Source: Chelatococcus caeni (GTDB lineage: Bacteria; Pseudomonadota; Alphaproteobacteria; Rhizobiales; Beijerinckiaceae). From it: 64,000 nucleotides of DNA. Below the pieces are notes generated by a model that was not told where the DNA came from, did not search any database, and saw nothing but the letters and a program-made list of their open reading frames with translations. This document shows, piece after piece, positions 35,787 to 44,631 of the stretch; position 1 is the stretch's first letter, and every line of letters starts with the position of its first letter. Location: NCBI RefSeq assembly GCF_014196925.1, contig NZ_JACIEN010000008.1, positions 1 through 64,000 of the forward strand, given 5' to 3'. The translations under genes were made by a program, and so were the position numbers.

Positions 35787-37490
35787 TTGGCTTTGTATTC
35801 GACACGCTTCAGGCAAGCGTTGTCCCGGGTAGGGCCTTGTTCGCGTGCCGCGTGCAAGATCCTGATCGCCTGTGCCGCGGTCGTCGCCGGGACCCGCAGT
35901 CTCCAGGATGCGGTCGCCAATGGCGACACGCGGGCGATCAGCCTGTACCAGACCCATACCAAGGAAAGCGTGACCGTTACCTTCAAGCGCAACGGGGTCT
36001 ATGACCGCGAGGCGCTGGAGAAGCTCAACTGGATCCTGCGCGACTGGCGCCGGGACGAGCCCATCGCCATGGACCCCAAGCTGTTCGACGTGGCCTGGGC
36101 CGTGCACCGCGAGGTGGGCTCGCGCCAGCCGCTCCATGTCGTCTCAGGCTACCGCGCGCCGGAGACCAACGCCATGCTGCGCCGCCGCTCCAGCGCGGTC
36201 GCCAAGCAGAGCCAGCACATGCGCGGCAAGGCGATGGACTTCTACCTGCCCGACGCCAACATGGCCCAGGTGCGCGCCATCGCGATGCGGCTGCAGCGCG
36301 GCGGCGTCGGCTATTATCCGACGGCCTTCAACCCCTTCGTGCATCTCGACGTCGGCAGCGTGCGCTCGTGGCCGCGCATGACGCGCGACCAGCTCTCGCG
36401 CCTCTTCCCCGACGGCAAGACCGTGCACATTCCCGCCGACGGCAAGCCGATGGCGGGCTATGAGCTCGCCCGCGCCGAGATCATGTCGCGCGGCGATGCC
36501 GTCGCCGGCTCCTACACGGCCTATGCCGAAGCCGAATCGGCCCAGCCGAGCGGCTCGCGCAAGAGCTTCTGGGCTTCCCTCTTCGGCCTCGAGGAGGAGG
36601 AGGACGAGGATTTCGCCAAGCCGAACGGCAACACGCGCACGCGGGTCGCCTCCTCCGGCGCCGCTCCCTCGGGCGGCGATGCGGCGGTCGCCGACAACAG
36701 CAACGTGTCCTTCTTCCTGCGCGACCGGCGCGGCGGCAGCGCGCCGGCAGCGCAGCCGCAGGCGCCCCGTCCCACCGCGGTGGCGGCCGTCGCGCCTCAG
36801 GCGCAGCCGCAGGTCGCCCAGGTTCCAGCAGCAGCGGCCCCGGCAACGGCGCCTCTGCCCCAGGCCCGGCCGGACGACATCGCCCCTGCAGCCGCTCCGG
36901 CCGCCGAGGCGCCCGTCGCCCTCGCCCTGGCGCCCGTGCCGCCGCGTCGGCCCGAGGATGCCATCGCCTCCGTCAACGCCATCGCCGCGACGGCCGTCGT
37001 CGCGAATGTTCCCGTGCCGCCCAGCCGGCCGGTCAGCTTCGCCGCCGCCGGCCTCGGCTCGCAGGAGATCGGCACGCGCGCCTCGTCCGACGAGAGCGGC
37101 GCCCTCGCGGCCCTCGCCGCGGCAGCGGCCACCCGTCCGCCCGCGACCCGCGTCGCCGGCCTCGTGCCGATGGCCTATGCCGCGGCCGACGTGCCGGTCC
37201 CGCCCATCCGGCCCGGCCTCACCGCCGCCGTCTCGCCGGCCGTCGCCGAGGAGGCGAGGCCCGCGCCCCAGGTGCGCCGTCCTGTCGCCGCGGCGGCCGT
37301 GCCCCGCGTCCTGCGCCCGCTCTTCGGCGGCGATCCCGTCGAGCCGCCGACTCCCTCCTCTCGCATCGCGATGGCCCACGCGGCCGCCGACACCTCCCCG
37401 GCACCCGTACCGGCAGGCCGGCTCGCGGCAGCGGCCTTCACGCTCGCGCTGCCGCTTCGGACCGACGGTCCGGAGGCCCCGCAACCCTGA
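35787..37490 (+). CDS. DUF882 (YcbK-like M15) periplasmic protein with long Pro/Ala/Arg-rich tail
   Basis: A 567-residue protein. After a hydrophobic N-terminus (about residues 22-45), a DUF882/peptidase M15-like domain spans 50-210. It includes KLNWILRDWRRDEP, VVSGYRAPETNAMLR, SQHMRGKAMDFYLPD and GGVGYYP...FVHLDVG. The His/Asp/His metal site of the fold is visible, so it may be a murein endopeptidase or binder. Residues 250-567 are low-complexity and carry recurrent proline boxes (VPVPPSRP, VPVPPIRP, VPPRRPED). TTG at 35787 is taken as start; no good Shine-Dalgarno decides it. Confidence 0.85.
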   Translation: MALYSTRFRQALSRVGPCSRAACKILIACAAVVAGTRSLQDAVANGDTRAISLYQTHTKESVTVTFKRNGVYDREALEKLNWILRDWRRDEPIAMDPKLFDVAWAVHREVGSRQPLHVVSGYRAPETNAMLRRRSSAVAKQSQHMRGKAMDFYLPDANMAQVRAIAMRLQRGGVGYYPTAFNPFVHLDVGSVRSWPRMTRDQLSRLFPDGKTVHIPADGKPMAGYELARAEIMSRGDAVAGSYTAYAEAESAQPSGSRKSFWASLFGLEEEEDEDFAKPNGNTRTRVASSGAAPSGGDAAVADNSNVSFFLRDRRGGSAPAAQPQAPRPTAVAAVAPQAQPQVAQVPAAAAPATAPLPQARPDDIAPAAAPAAEAPVALALAPVPPRRPEDAIASVNAIAATAVVANVPVPPSRPVSFAAAGLGSQEIGTRASSDESGALAALAAAAATRPPATRVAGLVPMAYAAADVPVPPIRPGLTAAVSPAVAEEARPAPQVRRPVAAAAVPRVLRPLFGGDPVEPPTPSSRIAMAHAAADTSPAPVPAGRLAAAAFTLALPLRTDGPEAPQP

Positions 37491-37513
37491 GGCGCAGCGG
37501 CGCGAACCCGGAC

Positions 37514-37548
37514 AACAAAAAGCCCCGGCAGGACCGGGGCTTTTTGTT
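37514..37548. terminator. Bidirectional rho-independent terminator
   Basis: AACAAAAAGCCCCGG (37514-37528), loop CAGGA, CCGGGGCTTTTTGTT (37534-37548). A-run and T-run sit on both sides, so it serves both the DUF882 gene and the convergent gapR. Confidence 0.92.
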
Positions 37549-37575
37549 GGGCCGGTGCGGCAGCCTCGCGGCGCC

Positions 37576-37827
37576 TCACATGCCGAGCGCCTGCATGTAG
37601 AGCTCGAGGATCGCCTCTTCTTCCTGGCGCTCCTCCGGCGGCTTCTTGCGCATGCTGACGAGCCTGCGGATCGCCTTGGTGTCGAAGCCGCGTCCCTTGG
37701 CTTCGCCATAGACCTCCTTGATGTCGCCCGCGATGGCCGCCTTCTCCTCCTCGAGCCGCTCGATGCGCTCGATGAACTGCTTCAATTCCTCGGCGGCAAC
37801 GCCACTGTCGGCAACGTCGTTGACCAT
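37576..37827 (-). CDS. gapR: GapR family nucleoid-associated protein (DUF2312)
   Basis: An 83-residue protein of the DUF2312 family, to which Caulobacter GapR belongs; GapR binds overtwisted DNA ahead of replication and transcription. The family body [43 protein letters not shown] and [10 protein letters not shown] is complete. The ATG at 37827 is chosen from the family N-terminus, with GGAAGAG ahead; an upstream ATG at 37845 is less likely. It is a single gene ended by the shared terminator at 37514-37548. Confidence 0.9.
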   Translation of the reverse strand: MVNDVADSGVAAEELKQFIERIERLEEEKAAIAGDIKEVYGEAKGRGFDTKAIRRLVSMRKKPPEERQEEEAILELYMQALGM

Positions 37828-37974
37828 ATGTCTCTTCCGTCTCACTGATTGGAAACGGGCGACCTCCGGCCGCCCGCGCGCGAGCCGCGCAGACTAGTGG
37901 CTCCGGCGCGGATTGGAAGAGGGCGGGGGCGCTCGCCTGCCGCATGTCCCCGCTATCCCGGTGTCAAGGCCGGA

Positions 37975-38283
37975 TCAGCCGTGGCCATGGCCCGCTTTGG
38001 TGAAGGCTGCCTTCTGCTCCGGCGTCGCCTCCTTCTGGTAGCGCTCCTTCCAGTCCTCGTAGGGCATGCCGTAGACATGCTCGCGCGCATTCGCCCGGTC
38101 GAGCGTCAGCGAACGCTCGGCGGCCGCTTCCTCGAGCCAGTTGGACAGGCAGTTGCGGCAGAAGCCGGCGAGGTTCATGAGGTCGATGTTCTGCACGTCG
38201 GTGCGCTCGCGCAGGTGCTTCACGAGCCTGCGGAAGACCGCAGCCTCGAGTTCGGTCATCGTATGGGCGTCGATCTGCTGCAT
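37975..38283 (-). CDS. DUF1244 family protein
   Basis: A 102-residue protein of the DUF1244 family (SMc04057 group), found in proteobacteria. The conserved region is FRRLVKHLRERTDVQNIDLMNLAGFCRNCLSNWL, with two Cys four residues apart (C..C), followed by YGMPYEDWKERYQ. The function is not known; a metal-site or redox role for the cysteines is only a thought. AAGGAG lies 6 bases before the ATG at 38283. It is separated from gapR by 147 bases with nothing recognisable. Confidence 0.85.
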   Translation of the reverse strand: MQQIDAHTMTELEAAVFRRLVKHLRERTDVQNIDLMNLAGFCRNCLSNWLEEAAAERSLTLDRANAREHVYGMPYEDWKERYQKEATPEQKAAFTKAGHGHG

Positions 38284-38399
38284 TGCCGCTCTCCTTCCTC
38301 GCCGGTCCGGCCGTCGCGAGGAACAATGGTGACGAAAGCCGCAACTTGCCATAGGAGGGTCGGGACCGCGACCTCCCGCTGCCGACCGCCGGTGCCCCC

Positions 38400-39332
38400 T
38401 TGAGCGTCACCTCGCCCTCCAAGGCCACGCATTCGCCCTCGCCGCTCGCGCTCGGCGCGCTCTTCGCCGCGGCGCTCGCCATGGGCGTGTCACCCGTCCT
38501 CGTGCGGCTTGCCGACGTCGGGCCCTTCGCCAGCGCCTTCTGGCGCGTGGCGCTCGCCTTGCCCATCCTCTGGGTCTGGATGCAGGCGGAGGAGCGCGGC
38601 CGCAGGGCCGCGCCGTCACGCCCCTTCGGCCGCGGCACCGTGCTCGCGGGCCTGTTCTTCGCCGGCGACCTGTTCTTCTGGCATCTCGCCATCATGAACA
38701 CGACGATCGCCAACGCCACCTTCTTCGCGACGACGGCGCCGCTCTTCGTCGTGCTGGCGAGCTGGCTCGTGCTGCGCCGCCGGGTCGCCGGGCCGGTTCT
38801 CGTCGGCCTCGCCTTCTGCCTCGCGGGCGGGGCGGCCCTCATCGGCCAGAGCCTCGACATCGCGCCGCAGCGGCTTGTGGGCGACGGCTTCGGCATCGCC
38901 ACGGCCGTCTTCTTCGGTTTCTACTTCCTCGCCGTCGAACATGCGCGCAAGACGACCGGGGCCGCCCGCGTCACCTTCGAATCGAGCCTCATCACCGCCG
39001 CCATCCTGCTCGTCGTGGCCCTCGTCATGGAGCCGCACATCCTGCCGCGAAGCGGCTGGGGCCTTGCCGTTCTCGTCGCGCTCGCCTGGTTCAGCCACGC
39101 CGGCGGCCAGGGGCTGCTCGCCTTTGCCCTCGGGCACCTGCCGGCCACCTTCTCCTCCCTCGTCATCTTCCTGGAAGCGGTCTTCGCCGCGGCCTGCGGC
39201 TGGCTGATCGCGGGCGAGGCCTTGACGCTGGTGCAAACCGCAGGCGGACTGCTCATCCTGTTCGGCATCTGGCTCGCGCGGCCGAAAGCCCCGCGCACCG
39301 CAGTGGAACGACAATCGCCTGTGCCGCACTAG
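38400..39332 (+). CDS. DMT-superfamily permease (EamA)
   Basis: A 310-residue membrane protein with ten predicted helices in two EamA repeats (first starting ALGALFAAALAMGVSPVLVR, second LVGDGFGIATAVFFGFYFLAV). The C-terminal motif is FLEAVFAAACGWLIAGEALT. It is likely an exporter of amino acids or metabolites; the substrate is unknown. It starts with TTG at 38400, immediately after the last base of a GC-rich leader that has no clear ribosome site, so the start is uncertain. Confidence 0.8.
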   Translation: MSVTSPSKATHSPSPLALGALFAAALAMGVSPVLVRLADVGPFASAFWRVALALPILWVWMQAEERGRRAAPSRPFGRGTVLAGLFFAGDLFFWHLAIMNTTIANATFFATTAPLFVVLASWLVLRRRVAGPVLVGLAFCLAGGAALIGQSLDIAPQRLVGDGFGIATAVFFGFYFLAVEHARKTTGAARVTFESSLITAAILLVVALVMEPHILPRSGWGLAVLVALAWFSHAGGQGLLAFALGHLPATFSSLVIFLEAVFAAACGWLIAGEALTLVQTAGGLLILFGIWLARPKAPRTAVERQSPVPH

Positions 39333-39365
39333 GGCCGGGCGCCGGGAGGAACGAGGGAGAACGAC

Positions 39366-40718
39366 ATGGCCGAGGGCTTGGGCGACGAAGGCATGGCGGA
39401 CCTGAACGCGGCGCATCTGTCGGGCCCCGTCGGCGCGCGCCGCGCCGTGCTGGAGGCGGTCTTCGAGGCTGCCGTCGCAGCCGCCCATCCGCGCCTCTGC
39501 CTGCCGCAGCACCTGCCTCCCCCGCCGGCCAGCGGGCGCATCATCCTGCTCGCGGCCGGCAAGGCCGCCGCATCGATGACGGTCGTCGCCGAGGAATTCT
39601 ACGAGAGCGAATACCGCCTCCCGCGCGAGCGCATGACCGGCATCGCCGTGACGCGGCACGGCTACGGCCAGCCCACGCAATGGATCGAGATCGTCGAGGC
39701 CGGGCACCCCGTGCCGGACGCCGCCGGCCTTGCCGCCACGGAGCGGGCGCTCGCCCTCGCCGCGGGGGCGCATAAGGAAGACCTCGTGCTCGTGCTTCTG
39801 TCCGGTGGCGGCTCCGCCAACTGGATCGCGCCGGCCGGCAACCTGACGCTGGCGGAGAAGCAGGGCATCACGCGCGCGCTGCTGCGCTCCGGCGCCTCGA
39901 TCGACGAGATCAACGCCGTGCGCAAGCACCTGTCGCGCATCAAGGGTGGGCGCCTCGCCCGCTGCGCCGCCCCGGCGACGATCCTGACCCTCGCCATTTC
40001 CGACGTGCCGCGCGACGACCCCTCGACGATCGCCTCCGGCCCGACGGTGCCGGACCCGACGACGCTCGCCGAGGCGCGCGCCATCGCCGCGCGCCGGGGC
40101 GTTCCCCTCACCGCCTCGGCCGAGGCGTTGCTCGACGATCCGGCCAACGAATCGCCCAAGGCCGGCGACCCGGCCTTCGCCCACAGCCGCTTCGAGATCA
40201 TCGCCCGCCCGGCCGACTCGATCGCACTCGCGGCGCGCACCGCGCGAGACGCCGGTTATGAGCCGATCGTCCTCGGCGCCGACCTCGAGGGCGAGGCGCG
40301 CGAGGTCGCGGCCGACCATGCGCGGCAGGCGCTCGCCCTGCGCGAGGCCGGACGCCGGGCCGCCATCATCTCCGGCGGGGAACTGACGGTGACGCTGAAG
40401 GGCAAGGGACGCGGCGGCCCCAACCAGGAATACGCTTTGGCGCTCGCCCTCGCCCTCGACGGCGCGGCGGGCATCTCCGCCCTCGCCGGCGACACCGACG
40501 GCACGGACGGCGGCGGCGGCGCCGCCAGCGACCCGGCAGGCGCCATCGTCGACGAGACGACTATCGCGCGTGCACGCGGCCTTGGCCTCGATCCCGCCGC
40601 ATCTCTGGCCGACAACGACTCGACGCGCTTCTTCGAAGCCCTCGGCGACCTTCTCCTGCCCGGTCCCACACGCACCAACGTCAACGATTGTCGCGTGATC
40701 CTCGTCGACGACCGCTAG
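39366..40718 (+). CDS. Glycerate 2-kinase (DUF4147, TtuD/GckA type)
   Basis: A 450-residue glycerate kinase of the MOFRL family. The N-terminal half has ILLAAGKAAASMTVVAEEFYES. Central motifs are LVLVLLSGGGSANWIAPA, with the conserved SGGGSA loop near residue 140, INAVRKHLSRIKGGRLA and SDVPRDDPSTIASGPTVPDPT. The MOFRL domain includes GGELTVTLKGKGRGGPNQEYALALA. It phosphorylates glycerate to 2-phosphoglycerate. A GGGAG site precedes the ATG. It is followed by a DUF1036 gene and pyruvate kinase; TtuD-TtuE-like pairs of this type occur in tartrate catabolism, so the two enzymes may act in one pathway. Confidence 0.92.
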   Translation: MAEGLGDEGMADLNAAHLSGPVGARRAVLEAVFEAAVAAAHPRLCLPQHLPPPPASGRIILLAAGKAAASMTVVAEEFYESEYRLPRERMTGIAVTRHGYGQPTQWIEIVEAGHPVPDAAGLAATERALALAAGAHKEDLVLVLLSGGGSANWIAPAGNLTLAEKQGITRALLRSGASIDEINAVRKHLSRIKGGRLARCAAPATILTLAISDVPRDDPSTIASGPTVPDPTTLAEARAIAARRGVPLTASAEALLDDPANESPKAGDPAFAHSRFEIIARPADSIALAARTARDAGYEPIVLGADLEGEAREVAADHARQALALREAGRRAAIISGGELTVTLKGKGRGGPNQEYALALALALDGAAGISALAGDTDGTDGGGGAASDPAGAIVDETTIARARGLGLDPAASLADNDSTRFFEALGDLLLPGPTRTNVNDCRVILVDDR

Positions 40719-40805
40719 GATGCGCCGGTGCGGACGACGAGGAGCGCGTTGACATTCCATGCCGCGACGCTCAAGACCTGTATCGATTAGATGCTCGATT
40801 TGCCG

Positions 40806-41279
40806 ATGAAAACCGATCGCTCGCATTCTCTGCCCCGGCTGCGAAAGCTCGCCCTCAGCGTCCTCGCGCTGGCGCCGCTCGCACTCGCCGTCGGGGCCGT
40901 GTCGCCCGCCCGGGCGGACCTGCGCATCTGCAACATGACAGGGGCGCGCGTCGGCGTCGCGCTCGGCTATCGCGATCCGCAGGGCTGGATGACCGAAGGC
41001 TGGTGGAACATCGACGAGCGCAAGTGCGAGACGCTGCTCAAGGGGCCGCTCGCCGGGCGTTTCTACTACATCTACGCACTCGACTATTCCGGCGGCGGGG
41101 AATGGGGCGGCCGCTCCTTCCTGTGCACGCGCGACCGCGAGTTCTCCATTCGCGGCATCGATAATTGCCTCGCCCGGGGCTACGAGCGGACCGGGTTCTT
41201 CGAGGTCGACACGGGCCAGCAGAAGAGCTGGACCGTCCAGCTCACGGACAGCAACAGAGCAGCCGAGGTGCGTAGATGA
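40806..41279 (+). CDS. DUF1036 secreted protein
   Basis: A 157-residue protein. Residues 1-37 form a signal peptide (LRKLALSVLALAPLALAVGA, cleavage after ARA). The mature part is the DUF1036 domain: LRICNMTGARVGVALGYRD, GWWNIDERKCETLLKGPL, YYIYALDYSGGGEW and FLCTRDREFSI, with two conserved Cys. The function is unknown. Starts at 40791 and 40806 are both possible. The stop overlaps the pyruvate kinase start by 4 bases (ATGA), so the genes are translated together; why a DUF1036 gene is coupled to pyruvate kinase is not obvious. Confidence 0.85.
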   Translation: MKTDRSHSLPRLRKLALSVLALAPLALAVGAVSPARADLRICNMTGARVGVALGYRDPQGWMTEGWWNIDERKCETLLKGPLAGRFYYIYALDYSGGGEWGGRSFLCTRDREFSIRGIDNCLARGYERTGFFEVDTGQQKSWTVQLTDSNRAAEVRR

Positions 41280-42736
41280 GACGGATGCGGCGCGTAAAGA
41301 TCCTGGCCACCCTCGGACCCGCGTCCAACGACCCGGCCATGATCGCCCGGCTGCACGAAGCCGGGGCGGACGTCTTCCGCATCAACATGAGCCACACCTC
41401 GAAGGATGGCCTCGCCGAGCGCGTCGCCGCCATCCGCGGCGTCGAGCAGCGCGCGGGCCGGCCCATCGGCATCCTGGTCGACCTGCAGGGCCCGAAGCTG
41501 CGCATCGGCACCTTCGCCAAGGATGCCGCGATGCTGTCGGCGGGCGAGCGCTTCGTCCTCGATTCCGACCCCAAGCCCGGCACGGCCAAGCGCGTGCACC
41601 TGCCGCACCCCGAGATCCTCGCGGCGCTCGAGCCCGGCCATGCCATCATCATCGACGACGGCAAGATCCGGCTCGAGGTGGAGAGCGTCGGCAAGGGCAA
41701 GGCCACCACGCGCGTCGTGGTGGGGGGCAAGATCTCCAACCGCAAGGGCGTCAGCCTGCCCGACACGACGATCCCGGTCTCCGCCATGACGGAGAAGGAC
41801 CGCACCGATCTCGAGGCGGCCGTCAACATCGGCGTCGACTGGATCGCTCTGTCCTTCGTGCAGCGGCCGGAGGACATCGCCGAGGTGCGCAAGGTCGCGC
41901 GCGGGCGGGCGCTCGTCATGGCAAAGATTGAGAAGCCCCAGGCGGTCGCCCGCCTCGACGAGATCATCGAGGTCTCCGATGCGCTCATGGTCGCCCGCGG
42001 TGACCTCGGCGTCGAGATGCCGCTCGAGAAGGTGCCCGGCATCCAGAAGCTCATCACCCGCAGCGCCCGCCGCTGGGGCAAGCCCGTCGTCGTGGCGACG
42101 CAGATGCTCGAATCGATGATCACCTCGCCGGTCCCGACGCGCGCGGAGGTGTCGGACGTCGGCACTGCCGTCTTCGAGGGTGCGGACGCCATCATGCTGT
42201 CGGCCGAGAGCGCGGCGGGCGAGTATCCGGTCGAGGCGGTGGCGACGATGAACCGCATCGCCGAGGAGATCGAGCGCGACAGCAACTACCGCGCCATCAT
42301 CAATGCCCAGCGCGCCGAGCCCGAGGCGACGGGCGCGGACGCCATCGCCTCCGCCGCGCGCTCGATAGCCGAGACGCTGGACCTCAAGGCCATCGTCGCC
42401 TGGACCTCCTCCGGCGCCACGGGCCTGCGCATCGCGCGCGAGCGCCCGCAGACGCCGCTGCTCGCCCTGACCCCGAACGCCGATGCGGGACGGCGCCTCG
42501 CCCTCGTCTGGGGCGTGCATCCCATCGTGACCGAGGATGCCCGCGACATCGACGACATGGCCGACCGCGCCTGCGACATCAGCCGCGATGCGGGCTATGC
42601 CGAGACCGGTCAGCGCGTCATCATCGTGGCGGGCGTGCCCTTCGGCACGCCGGGCGCGACGAACATGGTGCGCGTCGCCTTCGTCGCCCCGGAAGGGGGC
42701 GCGCTCGGCCACGGCAATACGTCGCGCAAGGCCTGA
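41276..42736 (+). CDS. pyk: Pyruvate kinase
   Basis: A 486-residue enzyme converting phosphoenolpyruvate and ADP to pyruvate and ATP. Visible are KILATLGPAS, RINMSHTS near residue 35, LVDLQGPKLRIG, LSFVQRPEDI, MAKIEKPQAV (catalytic Lys), DALMVARGDLGVEMPLE (Mg site) and QMLESMI. A complete C-terminal effector domain from about residue 350 includes WTSSGATGLRIARERP. It is coupled to the DUF1036 gene by a 4-base overlap. Confidence 0.96.
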   Translation: MRRMRRVKILATLGPASNDPAMIARLHEAGADVFRINMSHTSKDGLAERVAAIRGVEQRAGRPIGILVDLQGPKLRIGTFAKDAAMLSAGERFVLDSDPKPGTAKRVHLPHPEILAALEPGHAIIIDDGKIRLEVESVGKGKATTRVVVGGKISNRKGVSLPDTTIPVSAMTEKDRTDLEAAVNIGVDWIALSFVQRPEDIAEVRKVARGRALVMAKIEKPQAVARLDEIIEVSDALMVARGDLGVEMPLEKVPGIQKLITRSARRWGKPVVVATQMLESMITSPVPTRAEVSDVGTAVFEGADAIMLSAESAAGEYPVEAVATMNRIAEEIERDSNYRAIINAQRAEPEATGADAIASAARSIAETLDLKAIVAWTSSGATGLRIARERPQTPLLALTPNADAGRRLALVWGVHPIVTEDARDIDDMADRACDISRDAGYAETGQRVIIVAGVPFGTPGATNMVRVAFVAPEGGALGHGNTSRKA

Positions 42737-42821
42737 CACCAGGCTGGCAGCAGATCCGGCTCAAACGGGCTGACACGGGCGCCACGCGCGCCCGTGGGCG
42801 CCTGGCGCCCTCTGGTGCGTG

Positions 42822-43454
42822 TCAGATGTCCCGGCCGTCGACGTCGGGCGCCAGCCGCTCCACGGCGGCCTTCACCGCCTCCAGGTGCGGGTGGACGGCC
42901 AGCGCCTGACGATAGGCGCGCAGGGCGAGCACCTTCTCCTCGTCCACCTCGAAAAGCCGGCCGAGGGCCGTCCAGGCCTCGTAGTGGCGCGGCTCGCGGG
43001 CGATAGCCTGCTGGAGGTCGAGAATGGCCTGCCGGCGATCCCCCAGCATGCCGAAGAGCGTCGCGCGCTTCGCCCAGGCCTCGGCCCAGCCCGCCTCGAT
43101 GACGACGACCCGGTCGAGCAGCTCGATCGCCAGCGGCGGGTTGCCCGAGCGCGCGGCGACGAGCGCCCGGCTCATCAGGAGGTCGGCCGTATCGGAGCCG
43201 GAGCGCAGCCACTGGCGCTCGATGAGGCGGGCGATACCCGCCGCCTCGGCCGCGTCACCGCTGTTGCCGAGCCGCTCGAACAGCTGGTCGAGCTGCGCCG
43301 CACGCCGCGCCTCGGGCGATACAGGCCGCTCTGCGCTCTTCGGCGCCTCCCGCCGCTCGGAGCCCTGCGACTGGGCCGCAACGCCGCTCCACGGCGGAAC
43401 GGCAAGGGCCATCCCCATCGAAAGAAGCACAAGCGGGCGGATTGCGCGTGTCAT
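42822..43454 (-). CDS. Secreted TPR protein
   Basis: A 210-residue protein. Residues 1-27 form a signal peptide (LVLLSMGMALAVPPWSGVAA). About three to four tetratricopeptide units follow (TADLLMSRALVAARSGNPPLAIELLD, AEAWAKRATLFGMLGDRRQAILD, YEAWTALGRLFEVDEEKVLALRAYRQAL). It may be a periplasmic scaffold; the partner is unknown. The start is the ATG at 43454 that begins the signal peptide; the longer frame to 43790 overlaps the rpmJ gene region and is rejected. Confidence 0.8.
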   Translation of the reverse strand: MTRAIRPLVLLSMGMALAVPPWSGVAAQSQGSERREAPKSAERPVSPEARRAAQLDQLFERLGNSGDAAEAAGIARLIERQWLRSGSDTADLLMSRALVAARSGNPPLAIELLDRVVVIEAGWAEAWAKRATLFGMLGDRRQAILDLQQAIAREPRHYEAWTALGRLFEVDEEKVLALRAYRQALAVHPHLEAVKAAVERLAPDVDGRDI

Positions 43455-43539
43455 GAGAATGAGCCTAGCGCGCCGCGCCCCGGGGGCAAGGCCCCTCGCG
43501 GACACGTCGCCGTGAGCTGCGGCCCGTCGCGCCAACGCC

Positions 43540-43564
43540 AAAAGCCCGGCGTCATCGCCGGGCT
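43540..43564 (-). terminator. Terminator of rpmJ
   Basis: The stem AGCCCGGCG (43543-43551)/CGCCGGGCT (43556-43564), loop TCAT, is followed on the minus strand by TTTT. It lies 50 bases past the rpmJ stop. Confidence 0.8.
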
Positions 43565-43615
43565 CTCCGTTTTTCATGCAAGACCGCCGAAGCGGCCGGA
43601 CGCTTGGCCCGGGCG

Positions 43616-43741
43616 TCAGCCCTGGCGCGCCTTGAAGCGCTTCTGCGTCTTGTTGATGATGTACACGCGGCCCTTGCGACGGACCAGCTGGTTGTCGCGG
43701 TGGCGCTCGCGCAGAGACTTGAGCGAATTGCGGATCTTCAT
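43616..43741 (-). CDS. rpmJ: 50S ribosomal protein L36
   Basis: A 41-residue L36, found by reading the complement directly: [17 protein letters not shown], then [20 protein letters not shown] and RQG. It is the B-type long form used by alphaproteobacteria, which lacks the Cys zinc ligands of the short form. It is the smallest gene in the window. It is followed by its own terminator, and a tRNA-Val gene starts 130 bases upstream on the same strand. Confidence 0.93.
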   Translation of the reverse strand: MKIRNSLKSLRERHRDNQLVRRKGRVYIINKTQKRFKARQG

Positions 43742-43795
43742 CGTCCGATCTCCGTACGGCGCGGCTCCAGCGAACCTCGGCCGTCCTCAAAAAAA

Positions 43796-43870
<75 letters not shown>

Positions 43871-43956
43871 TTCGGACGACGCTTTCGCGACGTCCTCATG
43901 TGGGCCGCGGATATAGCGGCTTGTGGCGGGGTGCGCAAGCCGTCCGCGAAAAATAC

Positions 43957-44316
43957 TCAGGCGGCGAGCAACTTTTCCACTTCCGACACCAGTTCGCGCA
44001 GGTGGAAGGGCTTGGACAGCACCTTGGCGTCCTTCGGCGCCTGCGAATCGGGGTTGAGCGCGACCGCCGCGAAACCGGTGATGAACATCACCTTGATGTC
44101 GGGGTCGAGCTCGGTGGCGCGCCGCGCCAGCTCGATGCCGTCCATCTCCGGCATGACGATGTCGGTGAGCAGCAGTTCGAACGGCTCCTCCCGCAGGCGA
44201 TTGTAGGCCGACAGCCCGTTGTCAAAGGACACCACCTCGTAGCCCGCGTTCTGCAGGGCCTTGACGAGGAAGCGCCGCATGTCGTTGTCGTCTTCGGCGA
44301 GAAGGATCTTGCTCAT
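43957..44316 (-). CDS. cpdR: CpdR-type single-domain response regulator
   Basis: A 119-residue receiver-only protein. It has E8-D9-D10 acidic pocket, phospho-acceptor D52 in LLTDIVMPEMDGIELARRA, Thr in MFITGFAAVAL and Lys in LSKPFHLREL. This pattern is that of CpdR, the ClpXP-adaptor whose unphosphorylated form primes CtrA degradation and polar protease localisation in Caulobacter and rhizobia. With rcdA elsewhere in the window it forms part of the same proteolysis branch. A divergent N-formylglutamate amidohydrolase homologue begins about 315 bases away, the arrangement also seen in rhizobia. Confidence 0.92.
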   Translation of the reverse strand: MSKILLAEDDNDMRRFLVKALQNAGYEVVSFDNGLSAYNRLREEPFELLLTDIVMPEMDGIELARRATELDPDIKVMFITGFAAVALNPDSQAPKDAKVLSKPFHLRELVSEVEKLLAA

Positions 44317-44631
44317 GGCGCACGCGTCGAAAGTGATCGGGCGGGCTGCGGGCTCGGATCTGCCGTGCCGCGCTGCCCGGCCGAGAGGTTAGTGGCACGT
44401 CCGTCGCCGGACAATGCTCCGTCCGAGCTGCCGACGCCGTGCCCTACCGTCTAGCCACGCTCCTCGTAAAAAAGGCGTGAAAAACCACGCATGACGTACG
44501 GCGCGGCACGGATCGCACGGGCGCCAGGCGACGCGGCGATGGACGACGCGCCGGCAAATCGGCCACAATCGCCGTTCGAGACGGCCCTGCCCGCGGGCGC
44601 CGTCGTCCCCGTATCAGCGTCATGGTCCCCG

